Part shown: one piece after another, positions 48,417 to 56,868 of the stretch
Layout: every line of letters begins with the position of its first letter
Numbering within the stretch: the first letter of the stretch is position 1
Source: Bifidobacterium sp.
GTDB lineage: Bacteria; Actinomycetota; Actinomycetes; Actinomycetales; Bifidobacteriaceae
Assembly (NCBI GenBank): GCA_024104275.1
Contig: JAGGHK010000001.1
Span: forward strand, 908,452-972,451
Length of the DNA stretch: 64,000 nucleotides
Direction: 5' to 3'
Translations under genes and position numbers: made by a program
Notes under the pieces: generated by a model
Database searches by the model: none
Told to the model about the DNA's origin: nothing
Seen by the model: the letters and a program-made list of their open reading frames with translations, nothing else

Positions 48417-48641
48417 ATGGATGTCGAACTCGGAATTCAGAACGTGGCACGTCCGGTCAATTTCACGACCGAGAAAAGCGCCGATGAAGTCAGCCAGGCC
48501 ATTTCGAACGCGGTGACGCAAGGCGAGCCAATCGATCTGGTCGACGACAAAGACCGTCACATCATCGTTCCGGCCGGTGCGCTGGGTTACGCCATCGTCG
48601 GTTCGGAAACGAAGCACGCCGTCGGCTTCGGAGCCCTCTAG
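48417..48641 (+). CDS. DUF3107 family protein
   Basis: 74 aa, the usual size. MDVELGIQNVARPVNFTTEK at the start and IIVPAGALGYAIVGS near the end fit DUF3107, an actinobacterial family commonly found near helicase genes; role unknown. Confidence 0.82.
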   Translation: MDVELGIQNVARPVNFTTEKSADEVSQAISNAVTQGEPIDLVDDKDRHIIVPAGALGYAIVGSETKHAVGFGAL

Positions 48642-48696
48642 ACGCAAGGTCCACAGGCACATAATTATGCCTGTGGAATAATATCTTTCAGTAATA

Positions 48697-48735
48697 CCCA
48701 GTCTTTTGTGATACATCTCACAGACTGGGCAATTT
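48697..48735 (+). terminator. Terminator after the DUF3107 gene
   Basis: CCCAGTC with TCACAGACTGGG forms the stem, followed by CAATTTTTC. A second hairpin, CCACAGGCA with TGCCTGTGG (about 48651-48676), lies just upstream. Confidence 0.7.
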
Positions 48736-48824
48736 TTCTACCCCTTCTCTTTCAGAGACGACAAAACTATTCCGACACCCTTGATTTGCCTCCGGAAAGC
48801 CTGCCGTCAAAGGATGACGAGAGC

Positions 48825-49709
48825 TCAGGAAACCAACCCGATGGCCCCACGTTCCACGATTTGCGCGACGACGTCGTCGGCAGTCAGGTTCTCACCCAGT
48901 TTGTTGGGCTTGCCTTTTCCATGCCAATCCGAGCCGCCGGTAACAAGCAGGCCGAGCTCGCCCGCAAGCCTCAGCAAACGTTCACGCTCTTTGCCTTGAT
49001 TGCCGCGGTGCCACACTTCAAGCCCGCCCAGTCCCGCATTGGCAAGCCTTCCGATCTGCTCGTCGGAAAGCAGAATCTTGTTACGGCTGTAGTCCGCAGG
49101 ATGGGCGACAACGCTCACCCCTCCGGCCTGCCGAACCACTTGAACCACTTGCAAAGCACTCGGGGAAGACGTCGGTATGTAATACTTGCTGGAGGCGGAA
49201 ATCGCACCGGCAAAAGCCTCTGAGCGCGTGCGGTAGAACCCGGCCGATACCAAGGCGTCGGCCATATGCGGCCTGCCCACAGTCGTCTCGTCTCCCTTTT
49301 TGGTTTGGCTCATCACATCGTCCCAAGTGATGGGAAAATCCTTCGACAGCCGCGACACCATCCGTTTTGCCCGCTCGATACGCGCCTGACGAGTGGAACG
49401 GAAGAGGTCCACAATGCCCTCATTTTCGGGGTCATATTGGTAGGCAAGCATGTGCACCGAAACATGGCCGTCCTGGGCGGTGATCTCGCTGCCCCGCAGC
49501 AACGGGAAACCGCGGCGCTCAGCGGCTTTTTGAGCATCCGCCCAACCTGCGGTGGTATCATGGTCTGTGATTGCGACACCATGCAGGCCGTTTGCGCCTG
49601 CAAGGTCGACAAGTTCGGCAGGGGTCTTGGTACCATCGGAAAAGACCGTATGACAGTGGAGGTCCCAGCCGAGTGACGGACCGAAATCGTTATATTTGTC
49701 GCTAGTCAT
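48825..49709 (-). CDS. PHP-domain phosphoesterase
   Basis: 294 aa, PHP family related to nucleoside 3',5'-bisphosphate phosphatases (RnaseAM/TrpH type). Metal motifs are DLHCHTVFSDGTKTPAEL (residues 16-33), AITDHDTTAGW, a middle VAHPADY and late GGSDWHGKGKP. Probably recycles small nucleotides (pAp or RNA ends). Confidence 0.85.
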   Translation of the reverse strand: MTSDKYNDFGPSLGWDLHCHTVFSDGTKTPAELVDLAGANGLHGVAITDHDTTAGWADAQKAAERRGFPLLRGSEITAQDGHVSVHMLAYQYDPENEGIVDLFRSTRQARIERAKRMVSRLSKDFPITWDDVMSQTKKGDETTVGRPHMADALVSAGFYRTRSEAFAGAISASSKYYIPTSSPSALQVVQVVRQAGGVSVVAHPADYSRNKILLSDEQIGRLANAGLGGLEVWHRGNQGKERERLLRLAGELGLLVTGGSDWHGKGKPNKLGENLTADDVVAQIVERGAIGLVS

Positions 49710-49776
49710 AGACCTATCGTAGGCCTATGAGCCTGACAGCCGATGAAATGTTAGGGGAAAGAAAGCAGGGATATGC

Positions 49777-50487
49777 ATGCCGACTAAACACAGCGCTGCG
49801 GCCGTAAAAAACATGGAAAGAGTGTCAAGAGACCTCAACGGCCAGCTGCCCCCTGATTTGCGTGACAACCGCGAACCCACAGGATTTTTCCATGGGCCTA
49901 TCTGGAATTATGGTGTGATGTGCTTGGGAGCCGGTATCGGCCTGTTCGCTTCGCTGATGCTTGCCGCAGAGACCCTGAAACTTGCCCGCAACCCAAACAA
50001 GGCCTTGGGGTGCGATGTCAACTCCGTACTTTCTTGCACCACCGTGGCCGAATCATGGCAGGCCGAAATCATCAAGTTCGGCGGGCTGAGCTTCCCCAAC
50101 GCGTTCTTTGGCATTTGCTTCTATTCGGTATTCGTCACCGTCGCCGTGGTCGGTGCCTGCAACGTGAAGCTTCCCTACTGGTTCTCCGCAGCAGCATGGA
50201 TCGGCGGGGTGACCTGCATTTCCTATGCCTACTGGCTGATGAGCCAGTCCATGTTCGTCATCAAAGCGCTCTGCCCCTGGTGCATGACCATGATGTTCGC
50301 CACGACGTTCATGTTCATGGGGCTGACACACGCCACGGTCACCGTACAGAAAATACCGCGTAGGCGTTGGCGCAAGGGCCTCAATACTTACTATCGTATG
50401 CGCTACGACCTGATGGTTGACATTGTCTGGGTCTTCGCCATCATCGCGCTCATCTTCGTCAAGGAAGGCGCAGCGATCTTCGCCTGA
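49777..50487 (+). CDS. Vitamin K epoxide reductase family protein
   Basis: 236 aa with four to five membrane helices. VKOR features: CDVNSVLSCTTVAESW (loop cysteines), FPNAFFGI and the active CPWC in IKALCPWCMTMM (about residue 165). Bacterial VKORs re-oxidise DsbA-like proteins for disulfide formation in exported proteins; no DsbA gene is in the window. No fused thioredoxin domain. Confidence 0.88.
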   Translation: MPTKHSAAAVKNMERVSRDLNGQLPPDLRDNREPTGFFHGPIWNYGVMCLGAGIGLFASLMLAAETLKLARNPNKALGCDVNSVLSCTTVAESWQAEIIKFGGLSFPNAFFGICFYSVFVTVAVVGACNVKLPYWFSAAAWIGGVTCISYAYWLMSQSMFVIKALCPWCMTMMFATTFMFMGLTHATVTVQKIPRRRWRKGLNTYYRMRYDLMVDIVWVFAIIALIFVKEGAAIFA

Positions 50488-50508
50488 TCGGCTTTCGTCT
50501 TTAATCAG

Positions 50509-50549
50509 GAAACCCGCATGTTCGTCGTTGCGACGGCCGTGCGGGTTTC
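50509..50549 (+). terminator. Terminator after the VKOR gene
   Basis: GAAACCCGCA pairs with TGCGGGTTTC around an inner CGTCG/CGACG stem and is followed by TTGTTTG. Confidence 0.8.
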
Positions 50550-50651
50550 TTGTTTGTCGTGGACTGTTTGCTATGAACACCGGTTATTTTTATCTGTTTG
50601 TCGTCTTTGTGCGCCCGAAATATGAACGCCGCCGAATGGAAGCCTTGCCTT

Positions 50652-51551
50652 TTAAAGCAGTTCCACTTTCGCCACGATCACAGCGGCACCGGTAAGCCGC
50701 ACGTCGTCATCGCTGACGTCGACATGCACCAGACCGCCGCGAATGCCGATATCCCAATGACTCACGCCGGTCTTGGCACGCAGCGTCACCGCCGTGGCAC
50801 CCAGCCCGGTACCGCAGGAAAGGGTCTCGCCGCAGCCACGTTCGTTGACTCGCATGGTGGCGCGGCCGGCATCCGCGTCCTTGTCACAAGTGTCGATACG
50901 CACGAATTCGGCGTTCTGATCGGTCTCGATAGTCGGGTTTACCACCGGTTTGACGATGAGATTCAGATCCTCGACTGCGGGCAAGCTGGCCTTGCCGTCC
51001 TCCAAAACCGAGACGACATGGGGGTTGCCCATATCGACGAACGTTCCGGCAGCCTCGCCATCAGTTCCCGGAATCATAACCTTGTAGGTATTCAGGGCAC
51101 CGATGTTGCCGGGACCAAGGCTCACTTGAAACACATCTTTGCCGTAAGGCTCAAGTGCCCCCAGCGAGCGCAATGTCTTGACCCCCGCTCGCGTGCCCAA
51201 TTTGAAAGGCGCACCACCGGGAGCCTCCGCTATGCCGGCACGTTGGGCAAGCAGCGTGGTCACCCGTGTCCCGTTGCCGCACATCTCCGCAAGCGTTCCG
51301 TCGGCGTTGCGATAATCCATGAACCATTCCGCCTCGCCATCGCGGCATTGCACGACCTGTTCTGTTGTAAGGTCACTGACATATTCCGGCCTGGTCAGGC
51401 GAATAAGGCCGTCGGCGCCGATGCCGAAATGACGGTCGCAGATATGACGAACCTCGTCAGCACTTGGCTCGAACTTGCCGTCGCGATCGATATAAACAAC
51501 GAAATCGTTGCCGGTGCCATGGCCTTTATAAATGTATTGCGGAAGACTCAT
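50652..51551 (-). CDS. dapF: Diaminopimelate epimerase
   Basis: Interconverts LL- and meso-diaminopimelate for lysine synthesis. 299 aa. The two catalytic cysteines are in LAEMCGNGTR (about residue 98) and CGETLSCGTGLGA (about residue 240); KGHGTGNDFVV starts the fold. Start at MSLPQYIY (51551). Confidence 0.93.
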   Translation of the reverse strand: MSLPQYIYKGHGTGNDFVVYIDRDGKFEPSADEVRHICDRHFGIGADGLIRLTRPEYVSDLTTEQVVQCRDGEAEWFMDYRNADGTLAEMCGNGTRVTTLLAQRAGIAEAPGGAPFKLGTRAGVKTLRSLGALEPYGKDVFQVSLGPGNIGALNTYKVMIPGTDGEAAGTFVDMGNPHVVSVLEDGKASLPAVEDLNLIVKPVVNPTIETDQNAEFVRIDTCDKDADAGRATMRVNERGCGETLSCGTGLGATAVTLRAKTGVSHWDIGIRGGLVHVDVSDDDVRLTGAAVIVAKVELL

Positions 51552-51833
51552 AACAGACAAGTTTACCCGTCCTTGCGCCTCGCGAGGAACGCCGAAAGCG
51601 AATACGTTAAACACATTTTCGGCACGCTGCTACATCAAATCCGCGAACTCGTACCGACTAAAAGTCCATCACCGGCCTTATTAACGCGATATGGCCAGCC
51701 ATACCCATCCGGTTGGCAGCCTTACCACGGTTGGCCTATCGTGTGTATGTTTGCTCAGGCCGATACGATACGGAAACAAAATCGCTAAGCTTACAAGCAG
51801 ATTGATCGGAAAATCGCGGTGAAAGAGGACGGC

Positions 51834-52610
51834 ATGGCATCAAACGCTCCCATTGGTGTATTCGATTCGGGGCTGGGCGGCATCTCCGTCGTCCGTGAAA
51901 TCCGAAGGGAAATGCCAAACGAACGCATCGTCTATTTCGGAGACTCCGCCAACGCGCCTTACGGCACCAAAACACCGGAGGAAGTACGCAGACTGTCGTT
52001 CGCCATCGTCGAGCGGTTTGTCGCCATGGGCGTCAAAGCCATCGTCATCGCCTGCAACACCGCCACCTCGGCCGCCGTCAATGACCTTCGCGCGACTTAT
52101 GACCTACCCATCATCAGCATGGAGCCGGCACTGAAAGTGGCTTGTGACAGGGGAAACGGAAAACCGCAACGGGTCATCGTGGCCGCCACCCCACTGACGC
52201 TTCGCGAAAGGAAATTCACGGCGTTGATGCGGCGTTTCAGCGCCGCCAATACCATCTACCGGCAACCGTGCCCTGATCTGGTGGAAATCGTGGAACACGA
52301 CCAGCTCGAGGACCACGACCTCGTGATGCGCACGTTGCATCGCTATTTCGACAGCTATGATCTCGACACCATCGACTCCGTGGTGCTCGGCTGCACACAT
52401 TTCGTCTTCTACCGCGACTATTTCCGCGAGCTGCTCCCCGCCTCCACCGCCATCATCGACGGCAACGAAGGCACCGCTCACCATCTGCACGCCCTGCTCG
52501 CCGCTTCCGACGAGCTGGCCACCATAGACGCCAAAGGCAGCGTTACGTTGGAGAACTCGGACAAAAGCGAGAGCATGGCAGATTTGGCCGCCAAGCGCCT
52601 CAACTCCTGA
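51834..52610 (+). CDS. murI: Glutamate racemase
   Basis: Makes D-glutamate for peptidoglycan. 258 aa. Substrate loop [17 protein letters not shown], catalytic Cys in [11 protein letters not shown] (about 75) and in [11 protein letters not shown] (about 190). Start at ATG 51834 with GAGG 5 nt upstream; a GTG at 51819 is possible. Confidence 0.94.
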   Translation: MASNAPIGVFDSGLGGISVVREIRREMPNERIVYFGDSANAPYGTKTPEEVRRLSFAIVERFVAMGVKAIVIACNTATSAAVNDLRATYDLPIISMEPALKVACDRGNGKPQRVIVAATPLTLRERKFTALMRRFSAANTIYRQPCPDLVEIVEHDQLEDHDLVMRTLHRYFDSYDLDTIDSVVLGCTHFVFYRDYFRELLPASTAIIDGNEGTAHHLHALLAASDELATIDAKGSVTLENSDKSESMADLAAKRLNS

Positions 52611-52782
52611 CAACCAACGAAACCGTGCTTCCGCCTCATACGAACTATTACACATTGCGACAATTCATCACATTTCCATTGTTTGTTTAATCCCCGACCA
52701 AAGCCGAAATAATGTCCGTAAGGCGGACGTATGCTCGATTAACTAAAGATAATGACTTTGGCCTTAAAGGAAAGGTGAGACG

Positions 52783-53628
52783 ATGACGAAAACTGCTTTG
52801 ATCGATGTCGGCGGGGGCTTCCGTTCTATCTACGGCGCGGGCGTGATGGACAGGCTTATGGATAAAGACATCGCCTTCGATAAATGCTACGGCGTCTCAG
52901 CCGGCAGCGCGAACATGATCTCCTACATTTCCGGCCAGCGCGGACGCACCCACAAGTTCTATACGGAGTACGCTTTCCGCCCGGAATACGCGAGTGCCAA
53001 CAACTTCTTCAAGCTGCACAACTACGCCAATCTGGACTACATCTACGGCACACTGTCGAACTCCGACGGCGAGTACCCCGTCGACTACCCCGCTTTCGCC
53101 GCTTCACCCACCGAGTTTACGGTGGTCGCCTGCGACGCGCGCAACGGCTACGCTCGCTATTTCGACAAGTCGGATGTGTACCAGGACAATTACGACGTGA
53201 TGAAGGCCTCCAGCGCGGTACCGGTGGCCTGCGAACCATACGTCGTCGACGGCATTCCGTATTACGACGGTGGCATCGCCGACCCGATTCCGGTGCAGCT
53301 GGCGGCGGACGAGGGCTACGACCGCATCGTGCTCATCCTGACCCACCAGCGCGATTTCGTGCGTGAGGCCAAGAAAGACGCTGCTCCTGCGGCGCTGCTG
53401 AAGCGCTCCTACCCTGCCGCTGCGGAACGGCTCAAGAACCGTTACCGCACCTATAACGAAGAGATGAAAGTGGCGGAAAAACTCGCCTCCGAAGGCAAAG
53501 TCCTGATTCTGGCTCCCGACGACCTCTGCGGACTCGACACGTTGAGCAAGAACTCCGAGGGCCTGGAAAAGATGTATCAGAAGGGACTCGACGCGGCCGA
53601 AGCCGTGCCGGAATTCCTTGCAAGCTGA
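52783..53628 (+). CDS. Patatin-like phospholipase
   Basis: 281 aa with the Ser-Asp dyad: oxyanion loop VGGGFRSIYGAGVMD, the GVSAGS elbow near residue 39 and DGGIADPIPV near residue 165. Similar to the RssA/YlbK-type cytosolic acyl hydrolases; lipid substrate unknown. Good ribosome site (AAAGG). Confidence 0.87.
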   Translation: MTKTALIDVGGGFRSIYGAGVMDRLMDKDIAFDKCYGVSAGSANMISYISGQRGRTHKFYTEYAFRPEYASANNFFKLHNYANLDYIYGTLSNSDGEYPVDYPAFAASPTEFTVVACDARNGYARYFDKSDVYQDNYDVMKASSAVPVACEPYVVDGIPYYDGGIADPIPVQLAADEGYDRIVLILTHQRDFVREAKKDAAPAALLKRSYPAAAERLKNRYRTYNEEMKVAEKLASEGKVLILAPDDLCGLDTLSKNSEGLEKMYQKGLDAAEAVPEFLAS

Positions 53629-53653
53629 GAATAGCCGAAACCACTGAAAACAT

Positions 53654-53699
53654 AAGTGTTGGGCGGGTTCCTCGGGTGAGTGAGGAATCCGCCCAACTT
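53654..53699 (+). terminator. Terminator after the patatin gene
   Basis: A long stem: AAGTGTTGGGCGGGTTCCTC pairs with GAGGAATCCGCCCAACTT, with one mismatch and one bulge. GC-rich and directly after the stop. Confidence 0.75.
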
Positions 53700-53850
53700 A
53701 ACGATACGCCCTTGTATCCAGGTCAAGACACTGGATTTGTTAGGCATCTTGACCGGTATTGTTCATTATAGATATGTTGTAATCTTGCTCACAAATCCAT
53801 CGGCGTGGCCGACTTTAAACCGATACAATCAATCAACAATCAATCGGATT

Positions 53851-53953
53851 TTATTTCGCTACGTTGCAAGCGACCATGGCTTTCGTGACCTCGTCGAAAA
53901 GCTGCCGGTAACCGCCGGGGGCAGAGGCAGGAAGCACGGCCGTTTCGACGTAC
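53851..53953 (-). pseudogene. Possible C-terminal gene remnant beside crcB
   Basis: Read on the minus strand, the frame ETAVLPASAPGGYRQLFDEV then TKAMVACNVAK and stop shows strong codon periodicity but no start; it lies right after the fluoride-channel stop in another frame. It may be the tail of a deleted gene. Family not recognised. The rest of 53700-53850 is AT-rich without visible features. Confidence 0.3.
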
Positions 53954-53959
53954 CTACAC

Positions 53960-54871
53960 CTAGACAAGCATGCCCAGCAGCAGCGCCACAAGGCAGACAG
54001 CCATCATGCCAGCCGTATGTGCGAAAGCCCATAGCGGCTTGCCGCCACGCACCAGCTTCGCGCCTTCCACACTGGCGGTGCTGAACGTCGAATAGCCTCC
54101 GAGGAACCCGGAAGCAAGAAGGTATTGCAAGCTCGTCAGGCCGGGATGAGTCATGCACCAGCCCGCGACCAGACCCATAGCCAGGCAGGCGGTGAGATTG
54201 ACGACGATGGTGCCAGCGGGTAATGGAAGATGAACGCGATTGTTGACCCAGGCATCGACGCTGTAGCGCGCGAAAGCGCCCAATCCGCCGATAAGCGATG
54301 CCACAAAAAGAAGACCAAAAGTGCCGCCGGCCTGCCAATGACGGCGATTGACCAGCAATGCGGCAATGGCGACGCAGGCGAAGAGAACGAACGCGGCACC
54401 GATCAAAGGCCTATGCTTGGGCTCGGCGGAAGCACCATTGAGCCGCACCCGACGTTCGCCGACCGCTTTGCCGACCGAAAGCCCCAGCATCGCGCACAAC
54501 AGACCCACAACAATGCTGACCAGCAGATACGCCACGCCTGCTGCCGCTTGACCGTCTTTGACGCGCTTGCCTACTTCGAGCATGAAGGCGCTATACGTGG
54601 TGTACCCGCCGATCAGCCCGGTTCCCAGTGCGAGCCTGGTCGCTCTCCAAACGCCGATATCGGGGCCGAGAGCCGCCATATAAGCGGTGATAAATCCGAG
54701 AAGGAAGGCTCCGGTGAGATTGATCGCCATGGTCACGAAAGGCCAGACGACATCGCTTGGCTGCAAAGCGCTCAACGCCAGCCGTACAAAAGACCCACAG
54801 GCCCCGCCGACGAACAGGCTTGCAGCGACCATCATCGTCGAAACAGCGGCAGAATCCGACCTTCTTGCCAT
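53960..54871 (-). CDS. crcB: Single-chain tandem fluoride channel (two CrcB/Fluc domains)
   Basis: 303 aa and about nine membrane helices. Domain 1 is residues 13-137 (AINLTGAFLLG, GGYTTYSAF), an extra hydrophobic segment follows at 157-174, and domain 2 is 181-303 (VVNLTACLAMG, GGYSTFSTAS). Bacterial Fluc proteins usually have one domain and form antiparallel dimers; a fusion of two repeats needs an extra helix to invert the second, as in eukaryotic FEX. GGAGG 7 nt upstream fixes the ATG at 54871. Exports fluoride passively. No classical fluoride riboswitch is seen upstream. Confidence 0.85.
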   Translation of the reverse strand: MARRSDSAAVSTMMVAASLFVGGACGSFVRLALSALQPSDVVWPFVTMAINLTGAFLLGFITAYMAALGPDIGVWRATRLALGTGLIGGYTTYSAFMLEVGKRVKDGQAAAGVAYLLVSIVVGLLCAMLGLSVGKAVGERRVRLNGASAEPKHRPLIGAAFVLFACVAIAALLVNRRHWQAGGTFGLLFVASLIGGLGAFARYSVDAWVNNRVHLPLPAGTIVVNLTACLAMGLVAGWCMTHPGLTSLQYLLASGFLGGYSTFSTASVEGAKLVRGGKPLWAFAHTAGMMAVCLVALLLGMLV

Positions 54872-55131
54872 GGCAGAACCTCCATTCACACCGTCGGCAC
54901 CGGCTTGCAGCGGGTACACCCCACCTCGCGTACAAGCCAAAACCGCATTCGGGCTCTTAAAATAATCCGTCAAGCTGACAAAACGATTTATATATGCACT
55001 TATCATTGATATGTCGTATATTTACATGTGTTTCTTGATAACCTTCGAAAAAACTTTATACACAAAGAGAGTCAAACAGATTTCAAAATCTGCTATTATA
55101 TTTAATATCGTCGGTTTTCCAAGGAAAATCA
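54872..55131. other. Divergent leader region between crcB and nox
   Basis: The crcB side has a GC-rich 100-nt leader (about 54880-54960) with GGGTGTACCC and CCGGTGCCGACGG on the minus strand; it could fold but matches no riboswitch I can recall with confidence. The other side is AT-rich and should contain the nox promoter. Confidence 0.4.
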
Positions 55132-55197
55132 ATGACAGATAATACTAAAAACGTTTTAATAAACCCACGTTTGCAAGGCATTCGTCGAGCCTTCTAG
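55132..55197 (+). CDS. Short leader peptide upstream of nox
   Basis: A 21-residue frame, MTDNTKNVLINPRLQGIRRAF in order, with AAGGA 6 nt before its ATG. It ends inside a hairpin 79 bp before the NADH oxidase start. It is probably translated, given the ribosome site; a regulatory leader role is inferred. It is not rich in one amino acid, so classic amino-acid attenuation is unlikely, though the RLQGIRR stretch is basic. Confidence 0.45.
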   Translation: MTDNTKNVLINPRLQGIRRAF

Positions 55198-55218
55198 TTA
55201 TACCCTTAGAAAGGCTTG
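55186..55218 (+). promoter_or_regulatory. Hairpin overlapping the leader-peptide stop
   Basis: CGAGCCTTCTA (55186-55196) pairs with TAGAAAGGCTTG (55207-55218) with one bulge and is followed by AGTTTTAC, giving a weak terminator look. AAAGAGAGT at 55064 is complementary to ACTCTCTTT at 55225, which could offer an alternative fold. Confidence 0.45.
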
Positions 55219-55275
55219 AGTTTTACTCTCTTTGGAGTACAACGTGGCATTGAGGAATTATCAGAGGGGATTGTC

Positions 55276-56694
55276 ATGACCACAGTCGCTGTCATCGGAT
55301 GCACACACGCAGGTACGTTTGCCGCCAATTCCATCCTTAAGAACCATCCCGACTGGACGGTTGACGTCTTCGAGAAGAACGACACCGTCTCCTTCCTCTC
55401 CTGCGGCATCGCCCTGTGGGCCGGCAACCATGTCAGCAGCACGCAAAAGATGTTCTACACCTCGCCCGAGGAGCTCGAAAGCAATGGGGCGAGCATGCAC
55501 ATGCACCATGAGGTCACCGACATCGACGTCAAAGCCAAGAAGCTTGACGCCACCGACCTTGAAACCGGCAAATCGAAACAGTACCGGTTCGACAAACTCG
55601 TCATCACCACGGGTTCCTCACCGGCTGCCCCCTTCATCCAGGGGCTTAGCGAAGCGCTCAAGAACGGCTCGGCGATGCTGTGCAAGGACTTCAACGACGG
55701 CAAGCGCATCGTCGAACGCGTGAAGAAGATCAAATCGGCCGTGGTGGTCGGAGCAGGGTATATCGGCTGCGAGCTGGCGGAGCAGTTGAGCACGCGCGGC
55801 ATCAAGGTGACGCTCGTCGACGCGTTGCCGCATGTGCTCGACAACAATTACGACAAGTCCGTCACCGATCAGGCCGAAGCTGCGTTCAAAGAACACGACG
55901 TGACGTTGGCCATGAACCAGAAGGTCGTCGCCTTCCGGCCGGAAACCGGCAGCGACGTGGTGGAGGATTCCGGAGTCACCGTGGTCACCGAACTCGGCGA
56001 ATACACCGCCGATCTGGCCGTGATAGGCGCAGGCTTCGTGCCGAATACCAGCCTGGTCTCCGCCCAGCTGTGCACGTTGGGCTATGGCGCCATCATCGTC
56101 GACAAATACATGCGCGCCGCAACCCCGGAAAACGACATCCTCGACGACGTCTTCGCCGCCGGCGACTGCGCGACCGTGCATTTCAACCCGACGAATTCCG
56201 ACGAATACCGTCCGCTGGCCACCAATGCCATCCGCGAGGCGATGCTGATCGGCGAGAACATCGAAGAACCGACCAAGGCCTACGCGGGCACGCAGGCCAC
56301 CAGCGCCATCCAGCTTTACGATCTGTCGATGTCTTCCAGCGGCATGACCTTGGATCTGGCCAACCGGCGCCATATCGAGGCCGACTCCGCGACCATCCAG
56401 GAAAACTACCGTCCGGAATTCATGCTCTCCACCACCCCGGTGACGGCGACCATCGTCTATGAGAAGGCTACCGGGCGCATTCTGGGTGCACAATTCGCCG
56501 CAAAGCACGACATCTCCATGGCGGCCAATCTTATTTCCGTAGCCATTCAGGCAGGTTTCACGGTAGAGCAACTGGCTTCGACCGACATGCTCTTCCAGCC
56601 CAACTTCGACCAGCCGGTCAACTTCGTCAGCTCCCTGGCGATGGCCGCTGCAGACAAGCGCAGCAAAGAGAACAAAAACGCCAAGGAAGCATAA
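55276..56694 (+). CDS. nox: NADH oxidase / CoA-disulfide-reductase-type flavoprotein
   Basis: 472 aa, FAD-dependent. N-terminal FAD site VIGCTHAGTFAANSIL, redox Cys in VSFLSCGIALW (about residue 43), NAD site AVVVGAGYIGCELAEQL (about 155-171), the second FAD site VFAAGDCATV (about 295) and a C-terminal dimer domain. The single redox Cys fits water-forming Nox of anaerobes and lactic bacteria. Probably protects against oxygen. Preceded by a leader peptide and hairpin. Confidence 0.88.
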   Translation: MTTVAVIGCTHAGTFAANSILKNHPDWTVDVFEKNDTVSFLSCGIALWAGNHVSSTQKMFYTSPEELESNGASMHMHHEVTDIDVKAKKLDATDLETGKSKQYRFDKLVITTGSSPAAPFIQGLSEALKNGSAMLCKDFNDGKRIVERVKKIKSAVVVGAGYIGCELAEQLSTRGIKVTLVDALPHVLDNNYDKSVTDQAEAAFKEHDVTLAMNQKVVAFRPETGSDVVEDSGVTVVTELGEYTADLAVIGAGFVPNTSLVSAQLCTLGYGAIIVDKYMRAATPENDILDDVFAAGDCATVHFNPTNSDEYRPLATNAIREAMLIGENIEEPTKAYAGTQATSAIQLYDLSMSSSGMTLDLANRRHIEADSATIQENYRPEFMLSTTPVTATIVYEKATGRILGAQFAAKHDISMAANLISVAIQAGFTVEQLASTDMLFQPNFDQPVNFVSSLAMAAADKRSKENKNAKEA

Positions 56695-56777
56695 GAAGAA
56701 ATAAAATAAGGATAGAACCTCTGGATTGATGACCGCCGAGGGGTATTCCAACGGTATCATCCGATGCAGTATCGTCT

Positions 56778-56814
56778 CAGCCCGGTCCGCGAATCAACAA
56801 CGCGGACCGGGCTG
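56778..56814 (+). terminator. Terminator after nox
   Basis: A 14-bp perfect GC-rich stem, CAGCCCGGTCCGCG with its complement, around AATCAACAA, followed by AATTGTTTC. Confidence 0.85.
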
Positions 56815-56868
56815 AATTGTTTCGTCAATCACTTGGCGAATCCATAAGCATGTCAGTACGCCATTGCG

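Noticed and set aside
54872-55000. Fluoride riboswitch upstream of the tandem crcB gene
   Set aside because: I could not find the conserved GAUGG and CUGAUG parts in either orientation; the GC-rich leader has only loose similarity to other riboswitch cores.
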